Assembly (NCBI GenBank): GCA_024233835.1
Contig: JACKPC010000005.1
Location: 372,001-436,000, forward strand
Direction: 5' to 3'
Length of the DNA stretch: 64,000 nt
From: Leptospiraceae bacterium
Lineage (GTDB): Bacteria > Spirochaetota > Leptospiria > Leptospirales > Leptospiraceae
The notes below the pieces were generated by a model. That model was not told the origin of the DNA and made no database searches. It saw only the letters and a list, made by a program, of their open reading frames with translations. How positions within the stretch are numbered: the first letter of the stretch is position 1; each line of letters opens with the position of its first letter. The position numbers were made by a program, and so were the translations under genes. Shown one piece after another: positions 15,847 to 25,794 of the stretch.

Positions 15847-18174
15847 ATGAAATTACAAACATTCTTCTTTCTCTTTTCTTTTTTATCTCTACAGGCACAA
15901 ACCTCTCTTGAACCTTCCAAAGGCTACGGTCTCAAACCGGAGGCCTTTACGTTCTGGAAACAGGTAAAAGAAAGCAATCCAAGAAAAGACTTCCATCAAA
16001 GCTTTCCCGATAAACTGGATCTATCCCCCTATTTCCCCCCTCCGGGTTCACAGGGTAGCCAGAAAAGTAGTACGGCCTGGGCAGTAGCCTATGCTGCCCT
16101 TTCCTTCTTAGAAAATGGCACAGAATCCCTTTTTCCCAGGAAAGATAAGGAACCGGATTATGGAAAGGTATATTCTCCGGCCTTTGTTTATAACTCGATT
16201 TCCGAAGGAAAGGACATTTCCTTAAGCCTCGGAGAAACCATAGAATTTGTTTTAACAAATGGTACGGTATCCTGGGAGAAACTCCCCTATAAGGAGTTCA
16301 ATCGCTTCTTAGCCCCCTCTTCCTCTTTACAATTAGAGGCCCAAAAGCACCGACTCACAGACTTTTCCAGGGTCCGGTATAATGAACCCGAGTCCATTAA
16401 GTCAGAATTACTCGATAAAAATGCGGTTGTAGCCGGTATTCTGGTTGATGAAGGCTTTCTAAACCATAGAGGTAATGAAGTTATACGTGAGACAAAAGGT
16501 AAGTTCATTGGTGCCCATGCGCTTGCAATAGTCGGATTTGACGATACCAAAAAAGCTTTTAAAATTCAGAACTCCTGGTCTGAATCCTGGGGAGACAAAG
16601 GCTATGCGTACCTTGACTACAAATATTTTGCAAAAATTTGTCGCTCAGCCTATAGCTTAGAAATACAGAATTCTCCCTCTCTTCCCAAATCCAGTCCTAC
16701 CAAAATTAAAAAGTTTCCGGAAGAAATATATGCAAGCCGCGGCAACTTCACTGATAGAATCATCCTGCACTGGGAGCAAATTCCCGAAGCCTTCGGCTAT
16801 GAAATCTACAGAGCCGACCCCGGTCAGAGTATGTTTGAAAAAATAGGTACCAGTATTCAAAATCGGTATGAAGACACAGGGATTCTTTCAGGACTCGCAT
16901 TCCGTTACCGCCTAAAAGCCATTTTTGAAGATGGCAAATCTCCCCTTTCTGAATCTTTTGTCAGCGGTTATGCAGAGAAAAAGAAAAGAAGTGAAGGGAT
17001 GGAAGTTCAGGGTTTAAGAGCCAGTCAGGGTGAATTTAGAAATCAAATCATCCTTAGATGGAAAAAAGTAAAGACTGCTTCAGAGTATGAAGTCTTCAAA
17101 TGGAACGATAAGAAAAAAGTATATCTATCTATCGGTAAAACTTCTAAAACCAAATTTATCGATAAGAAATTAAAAAAAGGTGGAGATACAGGGATCTATT
17201 GCATAGGAGCTATCGAAAAGGGAAAAACAGGAATTCTCTCCAAAGCAGTAATTGGCTACAGCCTGACTGAAGAAATCCCTCCTGCACCGGAAAAACTCAG
17301 TGCCAGTAAAGGAGAGTTTTCTGATAAAATTCTTATACACTGGTCTAAAGTCCCTACAGCCAGTGCCTATTTAGTTTACCGTTTTGTTAAAGGTAACTGG
17401 GAAAAGTTGGGTGTGGTAGAACAGGAAATATTTGAAGACAAGAATCCTCCTTCCGGAAAAGTATTCTATGCAGTAGCTGCAAAGTCTAAAACTGGAAGCT
17501 GGGGAGAGTATTCCAGCTCTATTGCAGGGTTTACAAACCCGGCTCTTAAACGTAATTCGATTAGTCTCAAACAAGCCAGCCGACTGAGCATGAAATATAA
17601 AGCAGAGGAGCTACATTTCACCTGGAAAAAAGAAACTGAAGCAGTAAGTTATACGATTTTCCAGAAGATTCCTTCTGAATCTAACTGGGAAAAAGTTGTT
17701 ACAGTAGATTCCAAAACACTTTCCTATACACATAAACTCCCGGCTAAAGAAAAACTATACCTCTATTCTATCTCCTATTCAAACCGGGACGGAATCGAAA
17801 GCCAGGCTTCCCTTCCCCTCGCCTTTGTAGACTCCGAGCCCAAGAAAACAGACTTCGTAATGAACCGTGCCTTTGCAAAAATCTCCCTTCTTGAGAAGTT
17901 TAAGGGGACATGGACAGCCGTACAATGGGATGGTAAAAACGCCTTTACCAATGTGGTTTTAAAAATTGATTCGGAAGAAGATAATTCTTTATATAAAATT
18001 AATATAGGCAGTAAAAACTCCTACAAGGGAGAATACGTGGAAGGTTCCCCTACTTTAGAAGTGGAAGATAAACTAAAGGTGAACCTTTCCTACACAGAAG
18101 ACTCCCTGATTGTTGAGATGAAAGACGAAAACCTTGTAAAAGAAAAAACCGAACTATCCTTCTTGAGAGAATAA
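15847..18174 (+). CDS. secreted papain-fold protein lacking catalytic Cys, with FnIII-like repeats
   Basis: 775 residues; signal peptide residues 1-17 (FLSLQAQ), AAAGGAG before the ATG. Residues about 55-275 have the C1 papain fold. The region aligning with Q-G-x-x-G-S-C-W-A reads QGSQKSSTAWAVAYA, so Ser75 replaces the nucleophile. The His (GAHALAIVGFDD) and Asn (IQNSWSESWGDKGYAYLDY) positions are kept. Three or four fibronectin III-like modules (ASRGNFTDRIILHWEQIPEAFGYEIYR and similar) and a C-terminal beta domain follow. Probably a non-proteolytic binding protein in the periplasm or on the surface. Confidence 0.8.
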   Translation: MKLQTFFFLFSFLSLQAQTSLEPSKGYGLKPEAFTFWKQVKESNPRKDFHQSFPDKLDLSPYFPPPGSQGSQKSSTAWAVAYAALSFLENGTESLFPRKDKEPDYGKVYSPAFVYNSISEGKDISLSLGETIEFVLTNGTVSWEKLPYKEFNRFLAPSSSLQLEAQKHRLTDFSRVRYNEPESIKSELLDKNAVVAGILVDEGFLNHRGNEVIRETKGKFIGAHALAIVGFDDTKKAFKIQNSWSESWGDKGYAYLDYKYFAKICRSAYSLEIQNSPSLPKSSPTKIKKFPEEIYASRGNFTDRIILHWEQIPEAFGYEIYRADPGQSMFEKIGTSIQNRYEDTGILSGLAFRYRLKAIFEDGKSPLSESFVSGYAEKKKRSEGMEVQGLRASQGEFRNQIILRWKKVKTASEYEVFKWNDKKKVYLSIGKTSKTKFIDKKLKKGGDTGIYCIGAIEKGKTGILSKAVIGYSLTEEIPPAPEKLSASKGEFSDKILIHWSKVPTASAYLVYRFVKGNWEKLGVVEQEIFEDKNPPSGKVFYAVAAKSKTGSWGEYSSSIAGFTNPALKRNSISLKQASRLSMKYKAEELHFTWKKETEAVSYTIFQKIPSESNWEKVVTVDSKTLSYTHKLPAKEKLYLYSISYSNRDGIESQASLPLAFVDSEPKKTDFVMNRAFAKISLLEKFKGTWTAVQWDGKNAFTNVVLKIDSEEDNSLYKINIGSKNSYKGEYVEGSPTLEVEDKLKVNLSYTEDSLIVEMKDENLVKEKTELSFLRE

Positions 18175-18175
18175 A

Positions 18176-19312
18176 ATGAACCTCACTTTCTTTCGATATA
18201 AATTCTTATTCATACCGCTACTTTTTGCTTTACTTGTTTTTTTAGTAGAGAAAGTAGCGGGCACTGATTCGGTCAGGCACTATACAGAAACCCGTATCGA
18301 GTTTTCTTTTTATGAAGCCAAACACGATTTGATGGAAAAGTTAGTAAAGTTTCAGAAGAGCCGTAAACCCGAGGAAAAACTTCTAATTCTTTTCGGAACC
18401 TCTCACTTCGGAGAATTCTCCAATCATTATATAGCGGAACAATATCCCGGCCTTGTTACCTACAATTTTTCTGCTCCTCTTGCCCCCCCTTCTTTCTTAT
18501 ACTACTATCTTGAAGAAATCCTTGCTGCCGGGATAAAGGTGGATTTCGCTGTTTTTGAATACCTCCCGGAAACGTTCCAGAGTTCAGCCAACCAGTATGC
18601 TCTGAAATACTCCTATGACTGGGAGTTTATGTATAAGTATCTCTCCGTATTTCCCATCCGGGAGCTGGAACAATTTAGCAGCTTCCACCTATTTCATACA
18701 CTTAAATTCCCCGTTCGTTTTAAAGATGCTTATAAGCGTATGAAAAATCCCTTACTTAAAGAACAGATGAAACTACTTCAAAAATCGATTGAATATGCGA
18801 ATGACAAAAATAATGGAGGAATTTCCTTCCATGGAACCCAACAATTAGCAGGCTCGAATACTCAACTTCAGTTCTATAAAGAACAAATGAAAAAAGAAGG
18901 AAAGTCTAATATTGAAAATTTGGATCTGGACAGGATAAAAAAACTTTATCTAAAACAGGAAGCCGAAAAGCATTACAATACCTCTATGGCACATTTCAGA
19001 GAAGACAGGGTACAAAAGTTCTTCTTCGAAAAATTTATTACAAGCTGCAAAGAACATAAGATAAACCTTATCCTTTTACGGACCTTTGTTACAGAAGAGC
19101 TTGCAACTTTAATAGAAAAGAATCCGTCTTATCAGGAATGGAACAAGGAAAAATTAGCTCTTATCAAAAAGTATAAAGTTCCCTATCTAAACTTAGAGGA
19201 AAAACGTTCTGAGATTCAATGCAAAGAATTTCTGGATTCCAACCACCTCGCCGGTGCCTGTTTTACAGAAGTTACTGCACAGCTCATAAAAATCTTGAAG
19301 GAGTTGCAATGA
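18176..19312 (+). CDS. DUF1574-like membrane-anchored protein (SGNH-like)
   Basis: 378 residues, one base after the previous stop, so probably co-transcribed. N-terminal transmembrane helix (FLFIPLLFALLVFLVEKVAG). Then KLLILFGTSHFGEFSNHYI, matching the G-x-S block of Leptospira DUF1574 proteins and DltD/AlgX-type SGNH folds. VDFAVFEYLPETF and a C-terminal D-x-x-H-like DSNHLAGACFTE follow. May modify a surface glycan or lipid. Family call is by pattern memory and moderate. Confidence 0.65.
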   Translation: MNLTFFRYKFLFIPLLFALLVFLVEKVAGTDSVRHYTETRIEFSFYEAKHDLMEKLVKFQKSRKPEEKLLILFGTSHFGEFSNHYIAEQYPGLVTYNFSAPLAPPSFLYYYLEEILAAGIKVDFAVFEYLPETFQSSANQYALKYSYDWEFMYKYLSVFPIRELEQFSSFHLFHTLKFPVRFKDAYKRMKNPLLKEQMKLLQKSIEYANDKNNGGISFHGTQQLAGSNTQLQFYKEQMKKEGKSNIENLDLDRIKKLYLKQEAEKHYNTSMAHFREDRVQKFFFEKFITSCKEHKINLILLRTFVTEELATLIEKNPSYQEWNKEKLALIKKYKVPYLNLEEKRSEIQCKEFLDSNHLAGACFTEVTAQLIKILKELQ

Positions 19313-19647
19313 ACCAGGACTTAAGCTTGAACGAAGCCCAAACAATTGTAGATGAATGGATAAAAAAATATGGTGTTCGGTATTATTCCGAATTAACCAA
19401 CCTTGCTATCCTCATGGAAGAAACCGGTGAGTTCGCAAGGCTAATGGCCAGAACTTTTGGAGAACAATCCTTTAAAGAAAAAGATAAGGAATCGGATATT
19501 GAAACCGAAATGGGAGATATACTCTTTGTCTTGATCTGTCTCGCCAATCAAATGGGAATCTCTCTAAATACCTGTTTACAAAAAACTCTGGATAAAAACA
19601 CAAAACGGGATAAGGATAGACACATTCAAAACGAGAAGCTTTTTTAA
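19309..19647 (+). CDS. MazG-like nucleotide pyrophosphohydrolase
   Basis: 112 residues; the ATG overlaps the previous stop (ATGA). MEETGEFARLMART and ETEMGDILFVLICLANQMG supply the E-E-x-x-E and E-x-x-D magnesium-binding motifs of the MazG/dUTPase-beta fold. This size fits the small house-cleaning enzymes that hydrolyse non-canonical NTPs to NMP and pyrophosphate. Cytosolic. Substrate cannot be read from the sequence. Confidence 0.85.
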   Translation: MNQDLSLNEAQTIVDEWIKKYGVRYYSELTNLAILMEETGEFARLMARTFGEQSFKEKDKESDIETEMGDILFVLICLANQMGISLNTCLQKTLDKNTKRDKDRHIQNEKLF

Positions 19648-19689
19648 CCGGATTTCAATGAACGAGAACCAACAGAAGCGAACCATCAC

Positions 19690-19713
19690 AGGCGAACCAT
19701 CGGTGGTTCGCCT
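19690..19713. repeat. palindrome between convergent genes
   Basis: AGGCGAACCA-TCGG-TGGTTCGCCT, a 10-bp stem. It shares the GGCGAACC arm with the 28-bp family but has its own core. It lies between the convergent MazG-like and ExbD genes and could serve as a bidirectional terminator, although no T-tract follows. Confidence 0.7.
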
Positions 19714-19718
19714 ACTAT

Positions 19719-20135
19719 TTAAGAACTCTCTTCTAAACCTAATTTCACCTTTTGAATATTTACTTTTTTAAGAACTTCCATTAGATTTATAAAGTTTTCA
19801 TAATATACTTTTTTTTCTATATTTAGATACACTTCCCTTTTTTGCATTTCTTTACCTGCCATCTTAAGTTTTAAATCCTCAAGCCCGATTTTCTCTTTTT
19901 CATAATAAATGCTTCCATCCGCTTTTAAAGAAATAGTTAGGCTTTTATGTTCTTCTGTTTCCGGCGTATTTCCTTCTTTTGTTTCCGGTAAAGTCATATC
20001 AATTACTTTGTAGTCTTTGGAAAAGCTAATGCTCACCATCACGAATATTAGCAAGATGAAAATAATATCCATCAGGCTCGACATATCGAGAAAATTTACA
20101 TCTGCAAGTTTTTTCTTTTTTCCAAAGTATTTCAT
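19719..20135 (-). CDS. ExbD/TolR-type biopolymer transport protein
   Basis: 138 residues. One N-terminal membrane helix with the conserved Asp (FLDMSSLMDIIFILLIFVMVSI), then a periplasmic domain ending in the usual alpha/beta fold. It overlaps the preceding ExbB-like gene by 4 bases. Together they form a proton-driven motor in the inner membrane that energises an outer-membrane process. No TonB or TolA partner lies nearby. Confidence 0.85.
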   Translation of the reverse strand: MKYFGKKKKLADVNFLDMSSLMDIIFILLIFVMVSISFSKDYKVIDMTLPETKEGNTPETEEHKSLTISLKADGSIYYEKEKIGLEDLKLKMAGKEMQKREVYLNIEKKVYYENFINLMEVLKKVNIQKVKLGLEESS

Positions 20136-20629
20136 TTGAACTTCTTTAGAATATGGTAGAATCCTAATTCAAGACTATCAAGACGGTTCCGCAAGAAATG
20201 ATAGGCCAACATAGAGGGAATCGCAATACAAAGACCGGCAATAGTAGTTAAGAGAGCTTCGCTAATTCCCCCGGCAAAAATTTCGATGGAAGCTTTTTTT
20301 TCCGCATGCATATTCTGAAAGGCCGAATAGATTCCGAGAACGGTTCCTAAGAGACCGAGCATAGTGGAAAGAGAGGCAAGATTACTTAACCAGAGAATCT
20401 TTTTCTCTACTAAAAAAAGCTTTTTTTCTATATCATCCTCTGCTTCCTCCTTTGATAACTCCTGTAAGCTTTCTATATAGATAGAAGACTTGCCTTTACC
20501 GCCAAGCGCCTTCTGCAACCTATTCATTTCTACAAAGGAGTGAATAAAAAGAGCGAGGTTTGTAACAGATAGAAAAAAAAGAGGATACATGATGCTTCCT
20601 CCTTTTTGTAGCAATTCCCAAAAGTTCAT
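20132..20629 (-). CDS. MotA/TolQ/ExbB-type proton channel protein
   Basis: 165 residues. Three hydrophobic segments: about 12-30 (SIMYPLFFLSVTNLALFIHSF), LASLSTMLGLLGTVLGIYSAF, and EALLTTIAGLCIAIPSMLAYHFLRNRLD, with the family's G-L-L-G-T-V-x-G and A-L-x-T-T-x-x-G-L motifs. Starts directly upstream of and overlaps exbD. Inner membrane. Confidence 0.9.
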   Translation of the reverse strand: MNFWELLQKGGSIMYPLFFLSVTNLALFIHSFVEMNRLQKALGGKGKSSIYIESLQELSKEEAEDDIEKKLFLVEKKILWLSNLASLSTMLGLLGTVLGIYSAFQNMHAEKKASIEIFAGGISEALLTTIAGLCIAIPSMLAYHFLRNRLDSLELGFYHILKKFK

Positions 20630-20698
20630 ACTTCCATTTTTTTTGTTATTTCATTTTTTAAAACATAAAAATCCGGAGTAAACAAAAAAGAATATGTT

Positions 20699-21562
20699 TT
20701 ATAATATAGGAGCAGATTCTAATATTTGAGAGATCCTATCTTCCATGATAGAAAGTCTTACAAAAATTATCTTCAATAAAGAATACAAGAAATGCGGATA
20801 AAATCGGGCAACTTTAATGAACATAGGTTTATCAATTTGCGCGAGCACAGTTTTTGCACTCCCCACACGGGCAGTTGCAGAACGAGGCTTATCTTCAATA
20901 AGAGCCATTTCTCCGAAGAAATCCCCCGGTTTAAGAGTTGCAATTCTCTCTTCTCCGTTCGGTCCACGCTCCTTAATGATTTCTACATCTCCTTCAAAAA
21001 TAAAAAACATAGCTCCATTTGAAATCTGTCCTTCTTTGAAGATAACTTCTTTTTGAACATAAACCTTGGTAGAAACTCCATTTATATAATCTAAAATCGC
21101 ATATTTCTTTTTTTCGAGCTGCCTTGCCATCTCCCCTTCTTTAAATGGATCAATACTTATATGGGGAAACTGTTTATGAAGACGGTGGTATTTTCCATTG
21201 GCTCTTTGCAGTTTTTCAATAGCACTTTTAAAGATATTAAATAAAAAATCAGGTCGGTTCTGGGTGAGATAAAATAATGTTTCCTTATTAAATAACATGA
21301 CCTTAGCGTCAGAACTTTTCACCTTTATAGTAGCGGCCCTGGGTTGACTGTTAATAATTCCGATTTCTCCGAAAAAATTTCCGGAAGGAATGATAGCAAT
21401 TTCCACCTGTTCTCCCTGACGCTTTTTCAGAACAGATAAGTCTCCCCTCACCAAAAAAAACATGGTTTCATCGGAGAGATCTCCCTCTTCAAATATAACT
21501 TCTCCTTCCGTAAAAATACGGGTATGAATGTTTTGAATTAACTGTTCACTATTTTCTATCAT
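20699..21562 (-). CDS. protein with two cyclic nucleotide-binding domains
   Basis: 287 residues from ATG 21562, with GGAAAAGG just upstream; an earlier TTG is possible but weaker. Two tandem cNMP-binding domains, roughly residues 15-135 and 155-280. Each has the phosphate-binding cassette pattern (SGNFFGEIGIINSQPRAATIKV and PGDFFGEMALIEDKPRSATARV). There is no DNA-binding or kinase domain, so it may be a regulatory subunit or sensor. Such stand-alone double-cNMP proteins are common in Leptospira. Partner not visible here. Confidence 0.85.
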   Translation of the reverse strand: MIENSEQLIQNIHTRIFTEGEVIFEEGDLSDETMFFLVRGDLSVLKKRQGEQVEIAIIPSGNFFGEIGIINSQPRAATIKVKSSDAKVMLFNKETLFYLTQNRPDFLFNIFKSAIEKLQRANGKYHRLHKQFPHISIDPFKEGEMARQLEKKKYAILDYINGVSTKVYVQKEVIFKEGQISNGAMFFIFEGDVEIIKERGPNGEERIATLKPGDFFGEMALIEDKPRSATARVGSAKTVLAQIDKPMFIKVARFYPHFLYSLLKIIFVRLSIMEDRISQILESAPIL

Positions 21563-21635
21563 TGCCTTTTCCAGCCCGTAAGCATAAAAAAACAACAGGA
21601 CTGTTAACTGTCAATTGATAAAAATCATTTCACGC

Positions 21636-22328
21636 TCAGGATTTGATTCCTTTTTTAGCCAGGGCATCAGCCTTATCATTCCATTTATTTCCGGAGTGGC
21701 TCTTCACCTTATGCCAGTGAATTTTGATATTTTTATCCTTAAAAAACTCTTTATATTTCTTGGTAAGATGAATATTGGCCTTCCACTCTCCCCTGGCCCA
21801 CTTCGCAACTCCTTCATAATCGTAATAAAGGTTTATTTCCTCGATGCCCTGTGATAGACACCACTTAATCGCTTCTGTAGTCGCTTTTAACTCTCCACCC
21901 ACCTGTCGCGATTCAATGACTTTCGGATTATCCATAGAACCACATATTTCATGTATCACAGATCCCGATTTCAAAACTACAGCTCCATAACCAACTCTCC
22001 CTTCAAAGAAAGAACCATCTACATATACATCAATGATTTGAGAGTTATTCATCTGAGGTTTTTGTTTTTCCGCCGGAGTAGGACTTTGTTCGAGAACCTG
22101 CCGTATTTTCTCAGCCAATTCTTTATTTTTTATCTCTTGATAATGGATAGTAAATGAATCTTTTTTAGGGCTGTAGTAAAGCAAAAGGGAAGCTTTTTCT
22201 GCTTCCCCCACTTCTATCTTTACACTAAATTCCCTGAAGCTCTCCTCCTGTATGCTGGCCGATATTCCATTTTTTAAGAGGGCTTCCATGAGCCTCAGAG
22301 CTCTATTTTCTATTTTTTTTCTATTCAT
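21636..22328 (-). CDS. RNase HI-type ribonuclease with N-terminal extension
   Basis: 230 residues from ATG 22328, which overlaps the RND pump stop. The N-terminal 100 residues form a dsRBD-like or unknown domain. The catalytic part begins IDVYVDGSFFEGRVGYGAVV (first Asp), then GGELKATTEAIKWCL (Glu), INLYYDYEGVAKWA (Asp), and KVKSHSGNKWNDKADALAKKG (His loop and last Asp). All four acidic residues are present. It should remove RNA from RNA-DNA hybrids. Confidence 0.85.
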   Translation of the reverse strand: MNRKKIENRALRLMEALLKNGISASIQEESFREFSVKIEVGEAEKASLLLYYSPKKDSFTIHYQEIKNKELAEKIRQVLEQSPTPAEKQKPQMNNSQIIDVYVDGSFFEGRVGYGAVVLKSGSVIHEICGSMDNPKVIESRQVGGELKATTEAIKWCLSQGIEEINLYYDYEGVAKWARGEWKANIHLTKKYKEFFKDKNIKIHWHKVKSHSGNKWNDKADALAKKGIKS

Positions 22329-25300
22329 TCTTCTTTGGATTCTGTTCTTTCTTTCCAACATGTTTTTTGGATTCGTTTACAGGTAAAGAAGATTCTTCCT
22401 TTTTTACATCAGGTGCAGGTGCTAGCGGCGTTACTTCCTGCTTTTGTATCTGTGGTATTTGAGCATTTCGCTTCTCTTCATCAAGAGCGGCAAGTTCCGT
22501 TAAGGGTAATTCCCCTTCTCCATGTAAAATCATTCTCCATTCTTTTCCCTTGATCATATAATAAAGAATCGGGAAAACAATAAGGGTTAATACGGATGAG
22601 ATTCCAAGACCGAAAACTATCGCATAAGCAAGTCCTGCCCATACAGGGTCACTGGCAATCGTTAAGGAACCGAGCACTGTAGTAACAGTTGTCAGCATTA
22701 CAGGTCGAAAACGAGTAACACCGGCTTCAATCAGGGCATCTTCCAAAGGCACTTTTTCGGATTTTAAAGAATTCAAATATTCCAATAGTATAATAGAGTT
22801 ATTGACCGCAATACCTGCCAGTGCAATTACCCCGATCATCGATGTCGCAGTAAAGTAAATTCCGCTTACATAATAAAGGAACATGAAGCCCGGTAAAACT
22901 CCGATTAAACTTAAGGGAATAGTCGAAAGAATGATAAGCGGTTCCCGGAACGAGCTAAATTGTGCTACCAGAACAAAGTATACAAGGAATACAGCCACAC
23001 CCATAGCAATACCCAGATCCCGAAATACTTCAAGAGTTAGTTCCCACTCTCCTCCGATAGTTATTTCTACCACTTTCCCTTTATCCGAAAGATATTTGGC
23101 TCCGAACAAAGAAGTTTCGAGAATCTTTCCGGTTCCTCCGGGTAGTTTATAATCCCAGAGAAAGGCAATTAAATCAATAGCTGCATAAGTAATGGAACGA
23201 TTCGCCATATCACCGTAGACATACACCGTAGTCTGGTTATTTTCCCTGCGTAGCGGAATCTTAGTCGGTACATCTTTTATGCTTACTAATTCACTTAAAG
23301 GAACTTTTAGTCTGAGATCATTGTAAACATAAATTTTATCTAATGTGCTTTTATCTTCTCGGAATTTTCGAGACATCTGGAGTCGAATATATTCCTGCTC
23401 AATATTAGTATCTTCATGAAAAACCCCGATAACATCTCCATTATAAGCAGTACGTAGAGCATTTACAATATCAGCAGCACTGATACGGCTTTGAGAAGCT
23501 CTTCCCAGGTTAATCTCGACTGATACTGTAGTCCTATCTTCCGGAGTAGAAATATCCACATCTACGACTTCCTCAATTTTTTTAACTGAAGGATAGATAT
23601 CTTTGGCAATATCTAATAACAATTTTTCATCATACCCCGTTACACGGAGTAAAAGTGTAGAAAGAACCGGTGGGCCGGGTGGGTCTTCGACGAGTTTCAG
23701 CTTAATACTTCCGTCTGCATTTAAAGTTTTAGCCAGATCATTTAATTTGTTTCGAAGCCCCATGACAAGCTGTTCGGAAACTACATTCCTGGTTTCCGGC
23801 TTGGTCAGACCGATGCGGATAGTAGCCTGATGACTTTCCATCCTTCCTTCAACACCCCGAAACAATCCATTAAAATCTAATATTGGAGGTCGCCCTACAT
23901 AACTCTGCACCATAGTAACAAATTTTTCTTCGAGTAATTTTTTTTCAAATTCACTGGTAACTCTTAGGGTCTCTTCAAGGGGAGCACCGGCTTTAAGATC
24001 TATGTAGAGGTAAAATTGTTCTCTGTCCGCCTTAGGTAGCATACGAAATTTCACAAGAGTAACAGCCGGTAAAAGCATACTCAATACAAGAAGAATCCCT
24101 ACAACTATAAGCCACATAGCTCTTTGTTTTTTGGAAGACATGATTCCATGAAGAATGCCTTTGTAAAAATCAAAGATTTTATTCCCTATCGAATTCAGGC
24201 TATTTAGAATTTTCGAAAAGATATTATCTTTTTTTTCTGTATCCTCTTCTACCTTTATAAAAACGAAAGCTAACCAGGGGTTAATCGTATAGGCAATAAA
24301 CAGGGCTAAAATTAAAGCTGTCGGAACAAAAAAGGGAATCGGTCCCATATAGGGCCCCATCATCCCGGTCACATAGGCCATGGGAAGAAAAGCAAGCACG
24401 GTAGTTACAGTAGAAATAAAAAGTCCGATTCCCACTTCATTTACCGCGTCAATCACCGTATTCATTTTAAATACGAGTTTATGCTGTCCTTTTTTAGGTT
24501 TATCTAATTTAAGTTTTCTTACGATGTTTTCAATAACTACCGTTGCAGAGTCAACCAGAAGACCGAGAGACAAAATAAGAGCAAAAAGAGTAATACGGTT
24601 AACATTTTGACCGGCAAGATAACCCACACCAAAAACAGAGGCCAGGGTTAGCGGTATAGAAATACCCACTAAAAGGGCAGCTCGAAAGTCAAGAGAAACC
24701 AGCAGAATGGCCACAACAATCAAAACAGCCTGGATGAGGTTAATAATTAAACCATCGATTTCAGTTCTGGCAACCCTTCCTTCATTCACAATCGGTTCAA
24801 CGATAATACCTTCCGGAATCATTCCCGGTGCTTTCAAAGCTTCTATAATACTGGAAGTTACAGACGAAATGTTCGCGGTTTTTTTCTTGGCCAGACTAAT
24901 AAGAACCACACTTTTCTTCTGTTGCAGGTTGCCATCCTTTTTCCCTATGTGCCGAACATACTCCTCAACCTCACTGATTCCTTCCTTGACCTCAGCCACA
25001 TCTTTTAAGCGAATAAGACCTGCATCTCCTACGATTAAAACAACATTTTCCAACTCTTTCGCATTTTTTATAATTCCATCCACTTCAAGAGGAACATAAG
25101 CCTGTTTAGTTTTAATCATACCGGAGGGCGCATAAATGTTCTGCCTGTGCAAAGCCATTTGGATTTCGTTTATCCCCACACCACTTCTGGCTAATTTAGT
25201 AGGATCAATGAGAACCGATAGCTCTCGTTTCCTTCCTCCTACTACATCTATGCTGCTGGTACCTTCTACCTGTATTAGTTTTTGTCTGAGTTGAAAGGCA

Positions 25301-25788
25301 AACTTTCTAAGCTCAACCTCTGTTTTAACATCCGACTGCACTGCCAGGGTCATAACCGGCACATCATCCGGATCCACAGAACGGATTAGCGGAGGTCTCG
25401 CTCCAATAGGAGTAAAGTTTAGCCTGCTGTTTATTCTATCAGTTAAAGTAATTTTAGCATTTTCTAAATTTTCGCCGACATAGAAATTGACGTTGACAAT
25501 CGCTATTCCTCCATCATACGTCACTGAAAAAATATCTTCTACTTCAGGTATATCACGAATGATATTCTCCAGGGGTCGTGTCACCTGTTCGAGAACCTCC
25601 ATTCTCGATGCACCCGGAAACTCTACCCGGATCTGGAAAGCTGGGGCGACAATCTTCGGATTATATTGCTTGGGTGTTAAAATAAAAGAAAAGATTCCCC
25701 AGATAAAGAGGGTTACCACGAGTAAAAGTGACAATCTTCCATTTTTGACAAAAATAGAAGTTAGTTTGCCGGTCCAATTCAGTTTCAT
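22321..25788 (-). CDS. RND-family efflux transporter permease
   Basis: About 1155 residues, usual size for the family. N-terminal helix (LSLLLVVTLFIWGIFSF), periplasmic FPGASRMEVLEQVTRPLENIIRDIPEVEDI, the TM4 region LGLLVDSATVVIENIVRKL with the proton-relay Asp, a second large loop and a second six-helix set (IAGIAVNNSIILLEYLNSLK). The C-tail is charged and proline-rich. It resembles HAE-1/SwrC-like pumps more than metal pumps. No membrane-fusion or outer-membrane partner gene is adjacent. Start 25788 was chosen because the putative promoter ends at 25795; ATG 25794 is the alternative. Confidence 0.9.
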   Translation of the reverse strand: MKLNWTGKLTSIFVKNGRLSLLLVVTLFIWGIFSFILTPKQYNPKIVAPAFQIRVEFPGASRMEVLEQVTRPLENIIRDIPEVEDIFSVTYDGGIAIVNVNFYVGENLENAKITLTDRINSRLNFTPIGARPPLIRSVDPDDVPVMTLAVQSDVKTEVELRKFAFQLRQKLIQVEGTSSIDVVGGRKRELSVLIDPTKLARSGVGINEIQMALHRQNIYAPSGMIKTKQAYVPLEVDGIIKNAKELENVVLIVGDAGLIRLKDVAEVKEGISEVEEYVRHIGKKDGNLQQKKSVVLISLAKKKTANISSVTSSIIEALKAPGMIPEGIIVEPIVNEGRVARTEIDGLIINLIQAVLIVVAILLVSLDFRAALLVGISIPLTLASVFGVGYLAGQNVNRITLFALILSLGLLVDSATVVIENIVRKLKLDKPKKGQHKLVFKMNTVIDAVNEVGIGLFISTVTTVLAFLPMAYVTGMMGPYMGPIPFFVPTALILALFIAYTINPWLAFVFIKVEEDTEKKDNIFSKILNSLNSIGNKIFDFYKGILHGIMSSKKQRAMWLIVVGILLVLSMLLPAVTLVKFRMLPKADREQFYLYIDLKAGAPLEETLRVTSEFEKKLLEEKFVTMVQSYVGRPPILDFNGLFRGVEGRMESHQATIRIGLTKPETRNVVSEQLVMGLRNKLNDLAKTLNADGSIKLKLVEDPPGPPVLSTLLLRVTGYDEKLLLDIAKDIYPSVKKIEEVVDVDISTPEDRTTVSVEINLGRASQSRISAADIVNALRTAYNGDVIGVFHEDTNIEQEYIRLQMSRKFREDKSTLDKIYVYNDLRLKVPLSELVSIKDVPTKIPLRRENNQTTVYVYGDMANRSITYAAIDLIAFLWDYKLPGGTGKILETSLFGAKYLSDKGKVVEITIGGEWELTLEVFRDLGIAMGVAVFLVYFVLVAQFSSFREPLIILSTIPLSLIGVLPGFMFLYYVSGIYFTATSMIGVIALAGIAVNNSIILLEYLNSLKSEKVPLEDALIEAGVTRFRPVMLTTVTTVLGSLTIASDPVWAGLAYAIVFGLGISSVLTLIVFPILYYMIKGKEWRMILHGEGELPLTELAALDEEKRNAQIPQIQKQEVTPLAPAPDVKKEESSLPVNESKKHVGKKEQNPKKNE

Positions 25789-25794
25789 GGGCAT

